Shown in pieces: positions 1-6,761 of a stretch of DNA of 9,869 nt (position 1 is its first letter; each line of letters begins with the position of its first letter). The notes under the pieces are model-generated. The model saw only the letters and a program-made list of their open reading frames with translations, was not told the origin of the DNA and did no database searches. Source of the DNA: an uncultured Elioraea sp. (GTDB lineage: Bacteria > Pseudomonadota > Alphaproteobacteria > Acetobacterales > Acetobacteraceae). Made by a program: the position numbers and the translations under genes. The stretch lies in assembly GCA_937995555.1 (NCBI GenBank), contig CALKJX010000166.1, positions 1 through 9,869 of the forward strand. Reading direction: 5' to 3'.

Positions 1-173
1 AGCCGCCCGCGCTGCGGGCCACATGGCGGATCGCGTTCGGCACCTCGCGCAGATCGACCGACGGCTTGCGCCCCCCGCCGCGACGGCTTGGGCAGCAGCG
101 GCTCGATCCGCGCCCATTCCGCGTCCGTCAGCTCAGACGGATGGCGCTGCGTCTTCCCGCCAAGCTCGGCCAT
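1..173 (-). pseudogene. IS5-family transposase, N-terminal fragment, frameshifted and cut by window edge
   Basis: Reading leftward from the ATG at 173, the translation begins MAELGGKTQRHPSELTDAEW and continues through ARIEPLLPKPSRRG. This is the N-terminal signature of IS5-type transposases (the DUF4096 region, LTDxEWxxIxPLLP). The frame then turns to nonsense at a run of six C on the plus strand (71-76). One frame over, the family sequence resumes as RKPSVDLREVPNAIRHVARS up to the window edge. A G5 run on the coding strand would keep one frame, so one extra base breaks it. Some IS5 subgroups make transposase by programmed frameshifting, so this could be natural slippage rather than decay. 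The catalytic DDE part and both terminal inverted repeats are not visible. The frame is also open upstream of the ATG, back to a TGA at 255-257. Family assignment is firm; intactness cannot be judged. Confidence 0.72.
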
Positions 174-254
174 CCAGCCTGGGTCTCCCGCTTCCACCTC
201 CCGAGCGCGAATCACCTCCAGCCGCGTCGCCCCAACCCACCCTCGAACGGTCAC

Positions 255-1067
255 TCAGAGGGCCGCGAGTTGGGTGTTCAACAGATCGGTCACCAGCATC
301 GAGCCGGGCGCATGGGTGATCGCGAACGGCACGCGCGAGGCGACGATCGCCGCCTGGGGCGTGACCCCGCAGGCCCAGAACACCGGCAGTTCGTCCGCCT
401 CCACGGGAACGGCATCGCCGTAATGGGGGCGGGTGATGTCCTCGATGCCGATCAGGCGCGGGTCGCCGAGATGCACCGGCGCCCCGTGGACGGCCGGGAA
501 GCGCGAGGTGATCTGGATCGCCCGGATCGCATCCGCCGCGCGCAGGGGCCGCATCGAGACGACCATCGGGCCGGCGAAGGGGCCGGCCGGCACGCAGGCG
601 ATCGAGGTGCGCCACATCGCGACGTTGCACCCGCGAGCGATGTGCTTGAGCGGCACGCCGGCCGCGAGCAGCGCCTCCTCGAAACTGAACGAGCAGCCGA
701 GCACGAAGGCAACCAGATCGTCGCGCCAGTGCGCCGTGATGTCGGTCGGCTCCTCGACCAGCGTGCCGTCCCGCCACACGCGGTAGCGGGGCAGGTCGGT
801 GCGGATGTCGAGATCGGCGCCGAGCGCGGGGAGGCGGGGATCGCCGGGCTCGGAGATCCCGATCACCGGACAGGGCTTCGGGTTCAGCGTGCAGAAGCGC
901 AGGAAGTCGGCGGCCTGGTCGCGCGGCAGGATCGCGAGGTTGCCCTGCACATGGCCCGGCGCGAGACCGGCGGTATTGCCGGCGAAGCCCTCGCGCGCGA
1001 GACGCCGGGCGGCGAGACCGGTCTGGGCCCGGGGCCGGGCGGCGGCAATCGGCGTCATCACGGTCAT
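255..1067 (-). CDS. DUF1445/UPF0317 family protein (putative hydro-lyase, D-glutamate cyclase type)
   Basis: This is a 270-residue cytoplasmic protein of normal length for the D-glutamate cyclase family (DUF1445, UPF0317, YcsI-like). Visible family motifs, in order, are NPKPCP (62-67), FVLGCSFSFEEAL (121-133), MVVSMRP (168-174), a PVHLGDP segment (197-203), PVFWACGVTPQ (228-238) and THAPGSMLVTD (251-261). In mammals a related domain converts D-glutamate to 5-oxo-D-proline. Bacterial members are usually left as putative hydro-lyases and often occur near 5-oxoproline or amide-hydrolase genes, but none is seen here. The ATG at 1067 is chosen because a GAGGGG ribosome-binding site lies 5-10 bases upstream; the frame is open further up without support. 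It is divergent from djlA. The IS5 fragment starts 81 bp past its stop, but the conserved C-terminus is complete, so the gene appears intact. Family is sure, exact substrate is not. Confidence 0.9.
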   Translation of the reverse strand: MTVMTPIAAARPRAQTGLAARRLAREGFAGNTAGLAPGHVQGNLAILPRDQAADFLRFCTLNPKPCPVIGISEPGDPRLPALGADLDIRTDLPRYRVWRDGTLVEEPTDITAHWRDDLVAFVLGCSFSFEEALLAAGVPLKHIARGCNVAMWRTSIACVPAGPFAGPMVVSMRPLRAADAIRAIQITSRFPAVHGAPVHLGDPRLIGIEDITRPHYGDAVPVEADELPVFWACGVTPQAAIVASRVPFAITHAPGSMLVTDLLNTQLAAL

Positions 1068-1224
1068 CCCGATCCCCCCTCTGATCCGCGGCGAGCATAG
1101 CGCAGCCCGCACCGCCGTCTTCATCAAGTGGTGACGTCTCGGCCCGATACCGGCGCCGTGCGTTTCCGGCCGGGGGGCCGCGTGGTAGCGTCACCAGGGA
1201 CAGAACGGGAACGGCAGGCGGTTC

Positions 1225-2010
1225 TTGAGCATCTGGGGCAAGATCCTCGGCGGGGTGGCAGGGTTCGCCATGGGCGGACCGCTCGGTGCCGTGCTGGGCG
1301 CCGCGCTCGGCCATGCCGCCGACACCAAGGGCGGCCCGGCCGGCGCGGCCGGCGACCTGCTCGGCAAGCCCGATCCGCTGCGCATGGCCGAGCTCGCGCA
1401 GATGATGGGCAGCCGCGAGACGGTGTTCTCGATCTCGGTGGTGGCCCTTGCCGCCAAGCTCGCCAAGGCGGACGGACCTGTGAAGCGGTCCGAGATCGAC
1501 GCCTTCAAGCGGATATTCCGCTTCCCCCCCGAGGCGGCAAAGGACATCGGCAAGCTGTGGGACGGCGCGCGGCAGAGCGCGGAGGGGTTCGAGCCCTTCG
1601 CCGAGAAGCTGGCAGAAGCCTTCGCCGACAACCGCACCGTGCTCGAGGATGTGCTCGCGAGCCTGCATCAGATCGCGCTCGCGGACGGGCCGATCAACGC
1701 GGCCGAGCGCCGCTTCATCGACGAGGTCGCGCGGCGGCTGGGCATGAGCGAGCGCGAGCGGGAGCGCGCGCGCTCCGGCGGATCGGCGCGGCCGCAGCCG
1801 GACGAGCCCGACCCCTACGAGGTCCTCGGCGTGGCGCGCACCGCGTCGGACGAGGAGGTGCGCGCCGCGTGGCGGCAGCTCATGCGCGAGAACCACCCGG
1901 ATACGCTCGCCTCGCGGAACGTGCCGCCGCGCTTCATCGAGCACGCGACCAGGCGGGTGGCGCAGATCAACAACGCCTGGACGCGCATCAAGCGCGAGCG
2001 CGGGCTGTGA
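1225..2010 (+). CDS. djlA: DjlA-like TerB/J-domain co-chaperone
   Basis: This 261-residue protein has three parts. Residues 1-33 are a glycine-rich hydrophobic segment (MSIWGKILGGVAGFAMGG), a probable membrane-associating helix as in DjlA. About 66-178 is a TerB-like all-helical domain with two acidic loops containing DGP (83-85 and 154-156). A proline-rich linker then leads to a C-terminal J domain (196-261) with the HPD motif at 224-226, which stimulates the ATPase of DnaK-type Hsp70. J domain last, after TerB, is the DjlA order rather than the DnaJ order. The start is TTG at 1225, because family members begin MSIWGK and no upstream ATG exists; an AGGCGG sequence lies just before it. The stop is only 3 bp from the convergent stop of the SDR gene at 2014. 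It is a housekeeping-type gene, unrelated in function to the adjacent operon. Confidence 0.9.
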   Translation: MSIWGKILGGVAGFAMGGPLGAVLGAALGHAADTKGGPAGAAGDLLGKPDPLRMAELAQMMGSRETVFSISVVALAAKLAKADGPVKRSEIDAFKRIFRFPPEAAKDIGKLWDGARQSAEGFEPFAEKLAEAFADNRTVLEDVLASLHQIALADGPINAAERRFIDEVARRLGMSERERERARSGGSARPQPDEPDPYEVLGVARTASDEEVRAAWRQLMRENHPDTLASRNVPPRFIEHATRRVAQINNAWTRIKRERGL

Positions 2011-2013
2011 CGC

Positions 2014-2724
2014 TCAGTCCACGTAGAGCCCGCCATTGATGTGCACCACCTCGCCATTGACGAAACTCGCCGCCGGCGAGAGCAGGAAGGCGATCACGGA
2101 CGCGACCTCCTCGGGCCGACCGAACCGGCCGAGCGGCGTCATCTTCAGGAAGTCGGGTCCGCGCTCGGGCAGGAACTTCTCCACCATCGTCGTCAGGATC
2201 ACGCCGGGCGAGACGGTGTTGACGCGCAAGCGGGGCCCGAGCTCGGCGGCGAGGCTGCGGCTGAAGCTGATCACGGCGCCCTTGGTCGCGGCGTAGTGCG
2301 CGTAGTTCCGGCTCCCGCGATGCGCAGCCAGCGAGGCGATGTTCACGATCGACCCGCCCTCGGCCATCAGCGGCACGATCGCGCGGCAGACCTTGAACGT
2401 GCCGTCGAGGTTCACGGCCATCATGTGCCGCCACGCCTCGTCGGTCAGTTCCGTGAGCGCACCGGGGAAGTGGATGCCGGCGGCGTTGACGAGGCCGTCG
2501 GGCACGAGGCCCGCGTCGTGGCAGGCGGCGGCGATGCGCTCGCCGCCATCGGTCGCGACATCGGCCTCGACCGCGAGCGCATCCGGCGCGATCGCCGCAC
2601 CCCGCGCATCGAGATCGGCCGCCACCAGCCGTGCACCCAGTCGGTGCAGCAGCAGCGCGGTCGCACGACCGATGCCGTTCGCCGCGCCGGTGATCACGAT
2701 GACCTTGCCCGCGAAGTCGATCAT
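2014..2724 (-). CDS. Short-chain dehydrogenase/reductase (classical SDR), distal copy
   Basis: This 236-residue classical SDR is expected to be a soluble NAD(P)-dependent alcohol dehydrogenase or ketone reductase. It has the cofactor-binding TGAANGIG (12-19), an Asp after beta-2 (AADLD, residues 35-39) that favours NAD over NADP, NAAG (80-83), and the catalytic tetrad N105, S131, Y144, K148 (YAATK). PLGRFGRPEEVA and the closing INGGLYVD are typical of the C-terminal segment. The ATG at 2724 begins 7 bp after the stop of the preceding SDR, and an AGG in that junction can serve as ribosome-binding site; the in-frame extension upstream only reads through the other gene. It is the last gene of the operon. 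Family and cofactor class are clear. The substrate is not; oxidation of a hydroxyl group on the imported compound or its product is inferred from context. Confidence 0.93.
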   Translation of the reverse strand: MIDFAGKVIVITGAANGIGRATALLLHRLGARLVAADLDARGAAIAPDALAVEADVATDGGERIAAACHDAGLVPDGLVNAAGIHFPGALTELTDEAWRHMMAVNLDGTFKVCRAIVPLMAEGGSIVNIASLAAHRGSRNYAHYAATKGAVISFSRSLAAELGPRLRVNTVSPGVILTTMVEKFLPERGPDFLKMTPLGRFGRPEEVASVIAFLLSPAASFVNGEVVHINGGLYVD

Positions 2725-2731
2725 TCGAGCC

Positions 2732-3499
2732 TCATACGTAGCCGTAGGCCGTCCAGCCGCCATCCACCGCGAGCACGTGGCCGGTGACGTACTCGTTCGC
2801 GGGGTCGAGCAGGAACAGGATGGCGCGCGCGATCTCGTCCGGTCGCGCAAGCCGTCCGACCGGCGTGCGGCGGGCGAGCGGCACGGTGTCGATCTCGCGG
2901 GCACGCACGGCAGCGGCGATCAGGTCGGTCTCGACATAGCCCGGCGCGACGGCATTCACGCGCACGCCATGGGCGGCCCACTCGATCGCCAGCACCTTGG
3001 TCATCGCCGCGACCGCGGCCTTGGACGCGCAATAGGCAAGCCGCTCCGGGGCCGCGACGAGGGAGTAGATAGAGCCCAGATTGACGATCGCGCCGGAGCC
3101 TTGCGCGACCATGCGCCGCCCGGCCTCGCGCGCGCAGTAGAACACGCCGTCGAGGTTGATGCGCAGCACGCGCGACCACGCCTCGTCCGTGAGATCGAGG
3201 GCGGCGTGCTTGCCGATCACGCCGGCGTTGTTGACCAGGATGTCGAGACCGCCCCAGCGCGCATCGAGCTCGGCGAAGGCCGTGCGCACCGCGTCCGGAT
3301 CGGCGACCGAGGCGGCAAGCGCGAGCACCTCCGCGTCCGTGCTGCGCAGCTCCGTCGCCGACTCGTCGAGGCGCGCGGCGTCGATGTCGAGCAGCGCGAT
3401 GCGTGCACCCTCCGCCGCAAGCGCCCGCGCGGTCGCAAGCCCGATCCCGGCGGCCCCGCCGGTCACCAGGGCGCGCCTGCCCTCGAACCGCGTCGTCAT
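2732..3499 (-). CDS. Short-chain dehydrogenase/reductase (classical SDR), proximal copy
   Basis: This 255-residue classical SDR has TGGAAGIG (13-20), an acidic cofactor-selecting segment LLDID (36-40, NAD type), NNAG (90-93) and the catalytic residues N115, S143, Y156 and K160 (YCASK). PVGRLARPDEIA and VDGGW near the C-terminus complete the FabG-like fold. Its ATG follows the dctM stop by one base (TGA-G-ATG), strongly suggesting translational coupling. It differs clearly from the neighbouring SDR in most positions outside the motifs, so the two are separate enzymes rather than a recent duplication. They may catalyse two successive oxidations or act on different stereoisomers. It resembles glucose/gluconate/polyol-type dehydrogenases only in the general way that most classical SDRs do, so no substrate is assigned. 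Confidence 0.93.
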   Translation of the reverse strand: MTTRFEGRRALVTGGAAGIGLATARALAAEGARIALLDIDAARLDESATELRSTDAEVLALAASVADPDAVRTAFAELDARWGGLDILVNNAGVIGKHAALDLTDEAWSRVLRINLDGVFYCAREAGRRMVAQGSGAIVNLGSIYSLVAAPERLAYCASKAAVAAMTKVLAIEWAAHGVRVNAVAPGYVETDLIAAAVRAREIDTVPLARRTPVGRLARPDEIARAILFLLDPANEYVTGHVLAVDGGWTAYGYV

Positions 3500-3500
3500 C

Positions 3501-4814
3501 TCAGCCCAACACCAGGCGCGGCAGGAACAGGATGATCTCCGGGAAGGCCATCATGATCGCGAGCCCTGTTGCCTGGAGTGCGATGAACGGAAGCACTGCG
3601 ATGTAGATGTCGCCCATGCTGATGTCCTTCGGCACGACGCTGCGCATGTAGAACAGGTTGAACCCGAAGGGCGGAGTGAGGAACGCCATCTCCATGTTCA
3701 CCACGAACAGAACGCCGAACCAGACCGGATCGAAGCCGAGCCGTGTGGCGATCGGGAAGAACAGCGGCGCGGTGATGATCATGATCCCGAGCGGATCGAG
3801 GAAGCAGCCCATCACCAGCCAGACAAGCTGCATGCCGACAATGATGCCCCAGCGCCCGCCCGGCATCGCCGAGAGCGCGTCGCGCACCAGCCCCTCGGCG
3901 CCGATTGCGGTATAGAGTGCCGTGAACATGCTCGCGGCGAAGACGATCCACATCACCATCGCCGAGAGCCTGAGCGTGCGCTCGGCCGCGTCCATCACCG
4001 AGGGCCGGTCGAGCCCGCCCGCGGCCCAGGCGCAGCCGAGGGCCCCGAGCGCGCCTACACCAGCGGCCTCCGAAGGCGTGGCGAGCCCGCCGAGCAGGCT
4101 GCCGAGCACCAGCACCACCAACAGCAACGGCAGCGCGACCGCCTTCAGCGCCACGATCCTCTCGCTCCAGCCCGCCCGCTCTTCAGCCGGAACGGTCGGG
4201 CCAAGCTCCGGCTTCAGCCGGCAGATCACCAACGCGTGGAGGACGAACAGGCTCACCAGCAGCAGGCCCGCGGGCATGCCGCCCATGAACAGCCTACCCA
4301 CCGAAGTATTGGTGTAGAGGCCGAGCACGATGAACAGCACCGATGGCGGGATCAGCACACCCAGCGCGCCGCCGGCGGCGATCGTGCCGACGGTGAGGTA
4401 CTTGCTGTAGCCGTAGCGCAGCATCGGCGGCATCGCGACCAGCGCCATGGTGACGGTCGCGGCCCCCGACACGCCCACCATGGCGGCGAAGATCGCGCAG
4501 ACGATCAGTGTACCGACCGCGAGCCCCCCGCGCACGCCGCCGAGCCATTTGTGCATCAGCGCGTAGAGGCCCCGGGCGATGCCGGAGCGTTCGAGCATGC
4601 AGCCCATGAAGATGAACAGCGGGATCGCCAGCAGCACGAAGCTGTTCGCCGCGCTGTAGGCACGGATCGCGGCGAGATGCAGCGCCGCCGGCCCCCAGAG
4701 GAAGTAGGTGCCGATGACGGCTGCCGCACCCAGCGCGAACACCAGCGGCAACCCCGCCGCCATCAGTACGATGAACAGGCCGAACAGCAGGACGGTGTCG
4801 AGCTCGATCCCCAT
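3501..4814 (-). CDS. dctM: TRAP transporter large permease subunit (DctM)
   Basis: This 437-residue, very hydrophobic inner-membrane protein has about twelve predicted membrane segments and the usual length of DctM. It is the ion-coupled translocation subunit of a tripartite ATP-independent periplasmic transporter. Family motifs visible are IPLFIFMG (64-71), SGAATVTMALVA (116-127), GALGVLIPPS (149-158), ATPSEAAG (246-253), a DPLGIM segment (340-345) and TPPFG (380-384). General resemblance is to the large TRAP group annotated as mannitol/chloroaromatic compound type, a label with little predictive value for substrate. Its start codon overlaps the dctQ stop by one base (TGATG), and its stop lies one base before the first SDR, so production of the three proteins is probably coupled. 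Substrate choice rests with DctP, not this subunit. Confidence 0.95.
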   Translation of the reverse strand: MGIELDTVLLFGLFIVLMAAGLPLVFALGAAAVIGTYFLWGPAALHLAAIRAYSAANSFVLLAIPLFIFMGCMLERSGIARGLYALMHKWLGGVRGGLAVGTLIVCAIFAAMVGVSGAATVTMALVAMPPMLRYGYSKYLTVGTIAAGGALGVLIPPSVLFIVLGLYTNTSVGRLFMGGMPAGLLLVSLFVLHALVICRLKPELGPTVPAEERAGWSERIVALKAVALPLLLVVLVLGSLLGGLATPSEAAGVGALGALGCAWAAGGLDRPSVMDAAERTLRLSAMVMWIVFAASMFTALYTAIGAEGLVRDALSAMPGGRWGIIVGMQLVWLVMGCFLDPLGIMIITAPLFFPIATRLGFDPVWFGVLFVVNMEMAFLTPPFGFNLFYMRSVVPKDISMGDIYIAVLPFIALQATGLAIMMAFPEIILFLPRLVLG

Positions 4815-5326
4815 CAGGCGAGATCCCGCCCCGTCGCGGCACGCACGGCATCACGGACGATATGCGCGACCGCCTGGAGTGCGACCAGACTTGCACCGAC
4901 GGGCAGCGCCAGCAGCCACGGCCACAGCAGCGGCGCCCAGTCGGTCGAGTGGCGACGCCCGGTCGCGATCGCCTCGACGACCATTGCGCCACCCTCGACC
5001 AGCAGGATGCAGCAGTAGAGCAGTGCGAAGGGCGCGGTCAGCACGTCGAGGGCGGCGCGCCCGCGCGGCGGGAGGCGACCATAGAGCACGTCCATCCGCA
5101 CATGGTCGCCGTTCAGCAGCGCGAACCCGCCGCCGAGCAGCACATAGGTCGCGAACAGGAAGGTGGAGAGCTCGGTGCCCCACACGGTCGGCGCAGCGAA
5201 GCCGTAGCGCAGCGTGACCTCAGCCACGATCAGCGCCATCAGCGCCAGCACCATCACCGCGACGATGCGGCCGACCGTGCGGTTCAGCGCATCGATGAGA
5301 CGCACGACGCGGGCGAGAGCGGACAT
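4814..5326 (-). CDS. dctQ: TRAP transporter small permease subunit (DctQ)
   Basis: This 170-residue membrane protein has four hydrophobic segments (about 19-38, 51-72, 91-116 and 131-156), the standard DctQ layout. The family hallmark GDHVRMDV (73-80) sits after the second segment, and the W-x-x-E pair in VWGTELSTF (48-56) is also typical. DctQ partners DctM in the inner membrane and is needed for docking of the DctP binding protein. The ATG at 5326 follows a 62-bp gap holding a strong stem-loop. No good Shine-Dalgarno sequence precedes this ATG (CCCTATCCTGA), so translation may be weaker than that of dctP. Its stop overlaps the dctM start by one base. Assignment is secure from motif, size and position. 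Confidence 0.93.
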   Translation of the reverse strand: MSALARVVRLIDALNRTVGRIVAVMVLALMALIVAEVTLRYGFAAPTVWGTELSTFLFATYVLLGGGFALLNGDHVRMDVLYGRLPPRGRAALDVLTAPFALLYCCILLVEGGAMVVEAIATGRRHSTDWAPLLWPWLLALPVGASLVALQAVAHIVRDAVRAATGRDLA

Positions 5327-5354
5327 TCAGGATAGGGATGGCTGGGTGTGCGAG

Positions 5355-5380
5355 GCCGGCGGGAGATGCCTCCCGCCGGC
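5355..5380 (-). promoter_or_regulatory. Stem-loop between dctP and dctQ
   Basis: This is a perfect inverted repeat with 11-bp arms (GCCGGCGGGAG and CTCCCGCCGGC on the plus strand) around a four-base loop. It begins 8 bp past the dctP stop and lies about 28 bp before the dctQ start. No T tract follows on the coding strand, so it is not a canonical intrinsic terminator. A hairpin here could shield the 3' end of a processed dctP message or cause partial termination, giving more binding protein than permease. The structure is seen directly; its function is inferred. Confidence 0.7.
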
Positions 5381-5388
5381 TTGGTGCG

Positions 5389-6486
5389 TCACAGGAAGCC
5401 CTTCGGCCACTGGTCGAGCAGCGCGCGGGTATCGTTGATGATCTGTAGCGCTCGCCGCGTATAGGCATCGTCACCGGCGAGCCGAGGAACCAGCTCCTTG
5501 GTGAGATCACGCAGCCGCTGCACATCCTCGGGCGGCAGGACCATGGTCTCGACCCCCGCGTCGCGCATGGTCTTGAAGGCGCGGGCCGAAGCGCCGGCCG
5601 CGTAGGAGTAGCGCTCGAGCGCGAACACCCGTGTGGCGGTGAGCATCGCCACCTGGAGCTCCTTCGGCATGCCGTCGAACGCTGCCTTGTTGATGAACAT
5701 GTCCTCGGCATCGGCGTGGATGATCGAGGGGCCGGTGTAGAACTTGGCCACCTCGTGCAGCTTGGTCGCGACCATACCGTAGGGCGAGCCCCAGTTGGCG
5801 CCGTCGATCACGCCTGTGGAGAGGGCGGTGTAGAGTTCCTCGCCCGGCAATGTGACGATCGAGGCGCCGAACTGCTTCCAGAGCTCGCCGCCGATGCCGC
5901 CCGAGCGGATGCGCAAGCCCCGGAAATCATCGAGGCGGCGGATCGGCCGGCGCGAGATCGTGCTGCCCCAGTCATCCGAGTAGATCGGCCCCAGGAACTG
6001 CACGCCCGCCGTGGCGAAGGCTTCGGTGACGAGGGCGTTCAGCCCGGCCTCGAACCAGAGATAGTCGTACTCCTCGACCTTGTTGAACAGGAACGGGATG
6101 CCCCAGGTCCATTGCGTGAACGGGAAGCGGCCGCGCCAGTAGAGCTGCGCGCCATAGGCCATGTCGATCACGCGCCGGCTGACTCCGTCCAGCATCTCGA
6201 AGGTCGGCACCAGCGCGGCCGGCGGGAAGGCCTGGATCTGGATCCGCCCGCCGGACATGTCGCTGACACGCTGGATGTAGCGCGGGATCAGCGTCTCCCA
6301 CTCGGCCCAGCCCGGACCGAGGAAGGATTGCAGGCGGAAGCGGAACTGCGCGCGCTGGGCACGGGCGGGCTCCGGCACACCGGCGAGCGCGAACACCGAT
6401 GCGCCCGTCACGGCCGCGGTCACGATGTGGCGGCGCTTCACCGCCTTGAGGTTCTCGGCGAGCCGCTTGTCGTCGATATCGCTCAT
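5389..6486 (-). CDS. dctP: TRAP transporter substrate-binding protein (DctP, TakP-like)
   Basis: This 365-residue exported protein is the periplasmic receptor of the TRAP system. Residues 1-43 form a signal peptide: KRRH with twin arginines (18-19), a hydrophobic stretch (21-36) and ARA before Q44, a likely cleavage site. The twin arginines suggest Tat export, though the consensus is imperfect. The mature part has the DctP core RPIRRLDDFRGLRIR with the ligand carboxylate-binding Arg at about 194, then LPGEELYTALSTGVIDGANW (213-232), which resembles the 2-oxoacid-binding TakP group more than C4-dicarboxylate DctP. The start at 6486 is fixed by GGAGG at 6491-6495; the 40-residue upstream extension has no signal-peptide logic. 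Expected ligand is an organic acid, possibly a 2-oxo or 2-hydroxy acid, which would suit the E1 genes upstream. Family is sure; ligand is inference. Confidence 0.95.
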   Translation of the reverse strand: MSDIDDKRLAENLKAVKRRHIVTAAVTGASVFALAGVPEPARAQRAQFRFRLQSFLGPGWAEWETLIPRYIQRVSDMSGGRIQIQAFPPAALVPTFEMLDGVSRRVIDMAYGAQLYWRGRFPFTQWTWGIPFLFNKVEEYDYLWFEAGLNALVTEAFATAGVQFLGPIYSDDWGSTISRRPIRRLDDFRGLRIRSGGIGGELWKQFGASIVTLPGEELYTALSTGVIDGANWGSPYGMVATKLHEVAKFYTGPSIIHADAEDMFINKAAFDGMPKELQVAMLTATRVFALERYSYAAGASARAFKTMRDAGVETMVLPPEDVQRLRDLTKELVPRLAGDDAYTRRALQIINDTRALLDQWPKGFL

Positions 6487-6490
6487 CGTT

Positions 6491-6495
6491 TCCTC
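6491..6495 (-). promoter_or_regulatory. Strong ribosome-binding site deciding the dctP start
   Basis: On the coding strand GGAGG lies five bases before the ATG at 6486 (GGAGGAAACG-ATG). It is one of the best Shine-Dalgarno matches in the operon and settles the dctP start over the longer open frame that begins at 6606. It fits high expression of the binding protein. Confidence 0.8.
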
Positions 6496-6521
6496 CGTTG
6501 TTGAGCCGCTACGGCTGGTCA

Positions 6522-6758
6522 TCATGTCTCGATGCGACAGACCTCCGCACCGACCTCCACGGTCGCCCCCGCGGGGACCAGGATGTCTACGAGGCGCCCG
6601 TCGCACGGCGCCTCGACCTCCAGCGTCGCCTTCTCGGTCTCGATTTCGTAGAGGATCTCGCCCCGGGTGAAGGCATCACCCGGCCGCTTGCGCCAAGCCG
6701 TGATCGTGCCCTCCTCCATGTTCATCGAGATGCGCGGCAGCTTCAGCGCGGCCTTCAT
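6522..6758 (-). CDS. Free-standing lipoyl (biotinyl/lipoyl-attachment) domain protein
   Basis: This 78-residue protein consists almost entirely of one lipoyl domain of the 2-oxoacid dehydrogenase E2 type. It begins MKAALKLPRISMNMEEGTI, the usual lead-in of E2 lipoyl domains. The modified lysine would be K43 in ETEKATLEVEAP, with the usual preceding acidic residue of DKA replaced by EKA. The domain closes with GRLVDILVPAGATVEVGAEVCRIE. No E3/E1-binding domain or acyltransferase domain follows; the stop is followed by 35 bp and then dctP. It starts 3 bp after the E1-beta stop. It probably takes the acyl or hydroxyalkyl group or electrons from the adjacent E1, then hands on to an E2 or E3 encoded elsewhere. 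Biotin attachment is less likely because the typical AMKM motif is absent. Confidence 0.88.
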   Translation of the reverse strand: MKAALKLPRISMNMEEGTITAWRKRPGDAFTRGEILYEIETEKATLEVEAPCDGRLVDILVPAGATVEVGAEVCRIET

Positions 6759-6761
6759 GGC

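Noticed and set aside
133..1944. A 603-codon minus-strand open frame across DUF1445 and djlA
   Set aside because: Its product is arginine-rich, motif-free and crosses two genes with clear family motifs in other frames; long false frames are expected at this G+C content.
3156..5018. A 620-codon plus-strand open frame opposite dctM and dctQ
   Set aside because: Composition is His/Arg/Gln/Glu-rich, typical of the antisense of membrane-protein genes; the minus strand carries unmistakable TRAP permease motifs.
5355..5380. Intrinsic terminator ending the operon after dctP
   Set aside because: No T tract follows the stem on the coding strand, and dctQM directly downstream are obligate partners of dctP.
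6487..6606. A 40-residue N-terminal extension of DctP
   Set aside because: GGAGG sits just before the ATG at 6486, and the extension would overlap the lipoyl gene and spoil the signal peptide.
6522..6758. Biotin carrier protein
   Set aside because: The AMKM biotinylation motif is absent; ETEKA and the E1 neighbours point to lipoylation.
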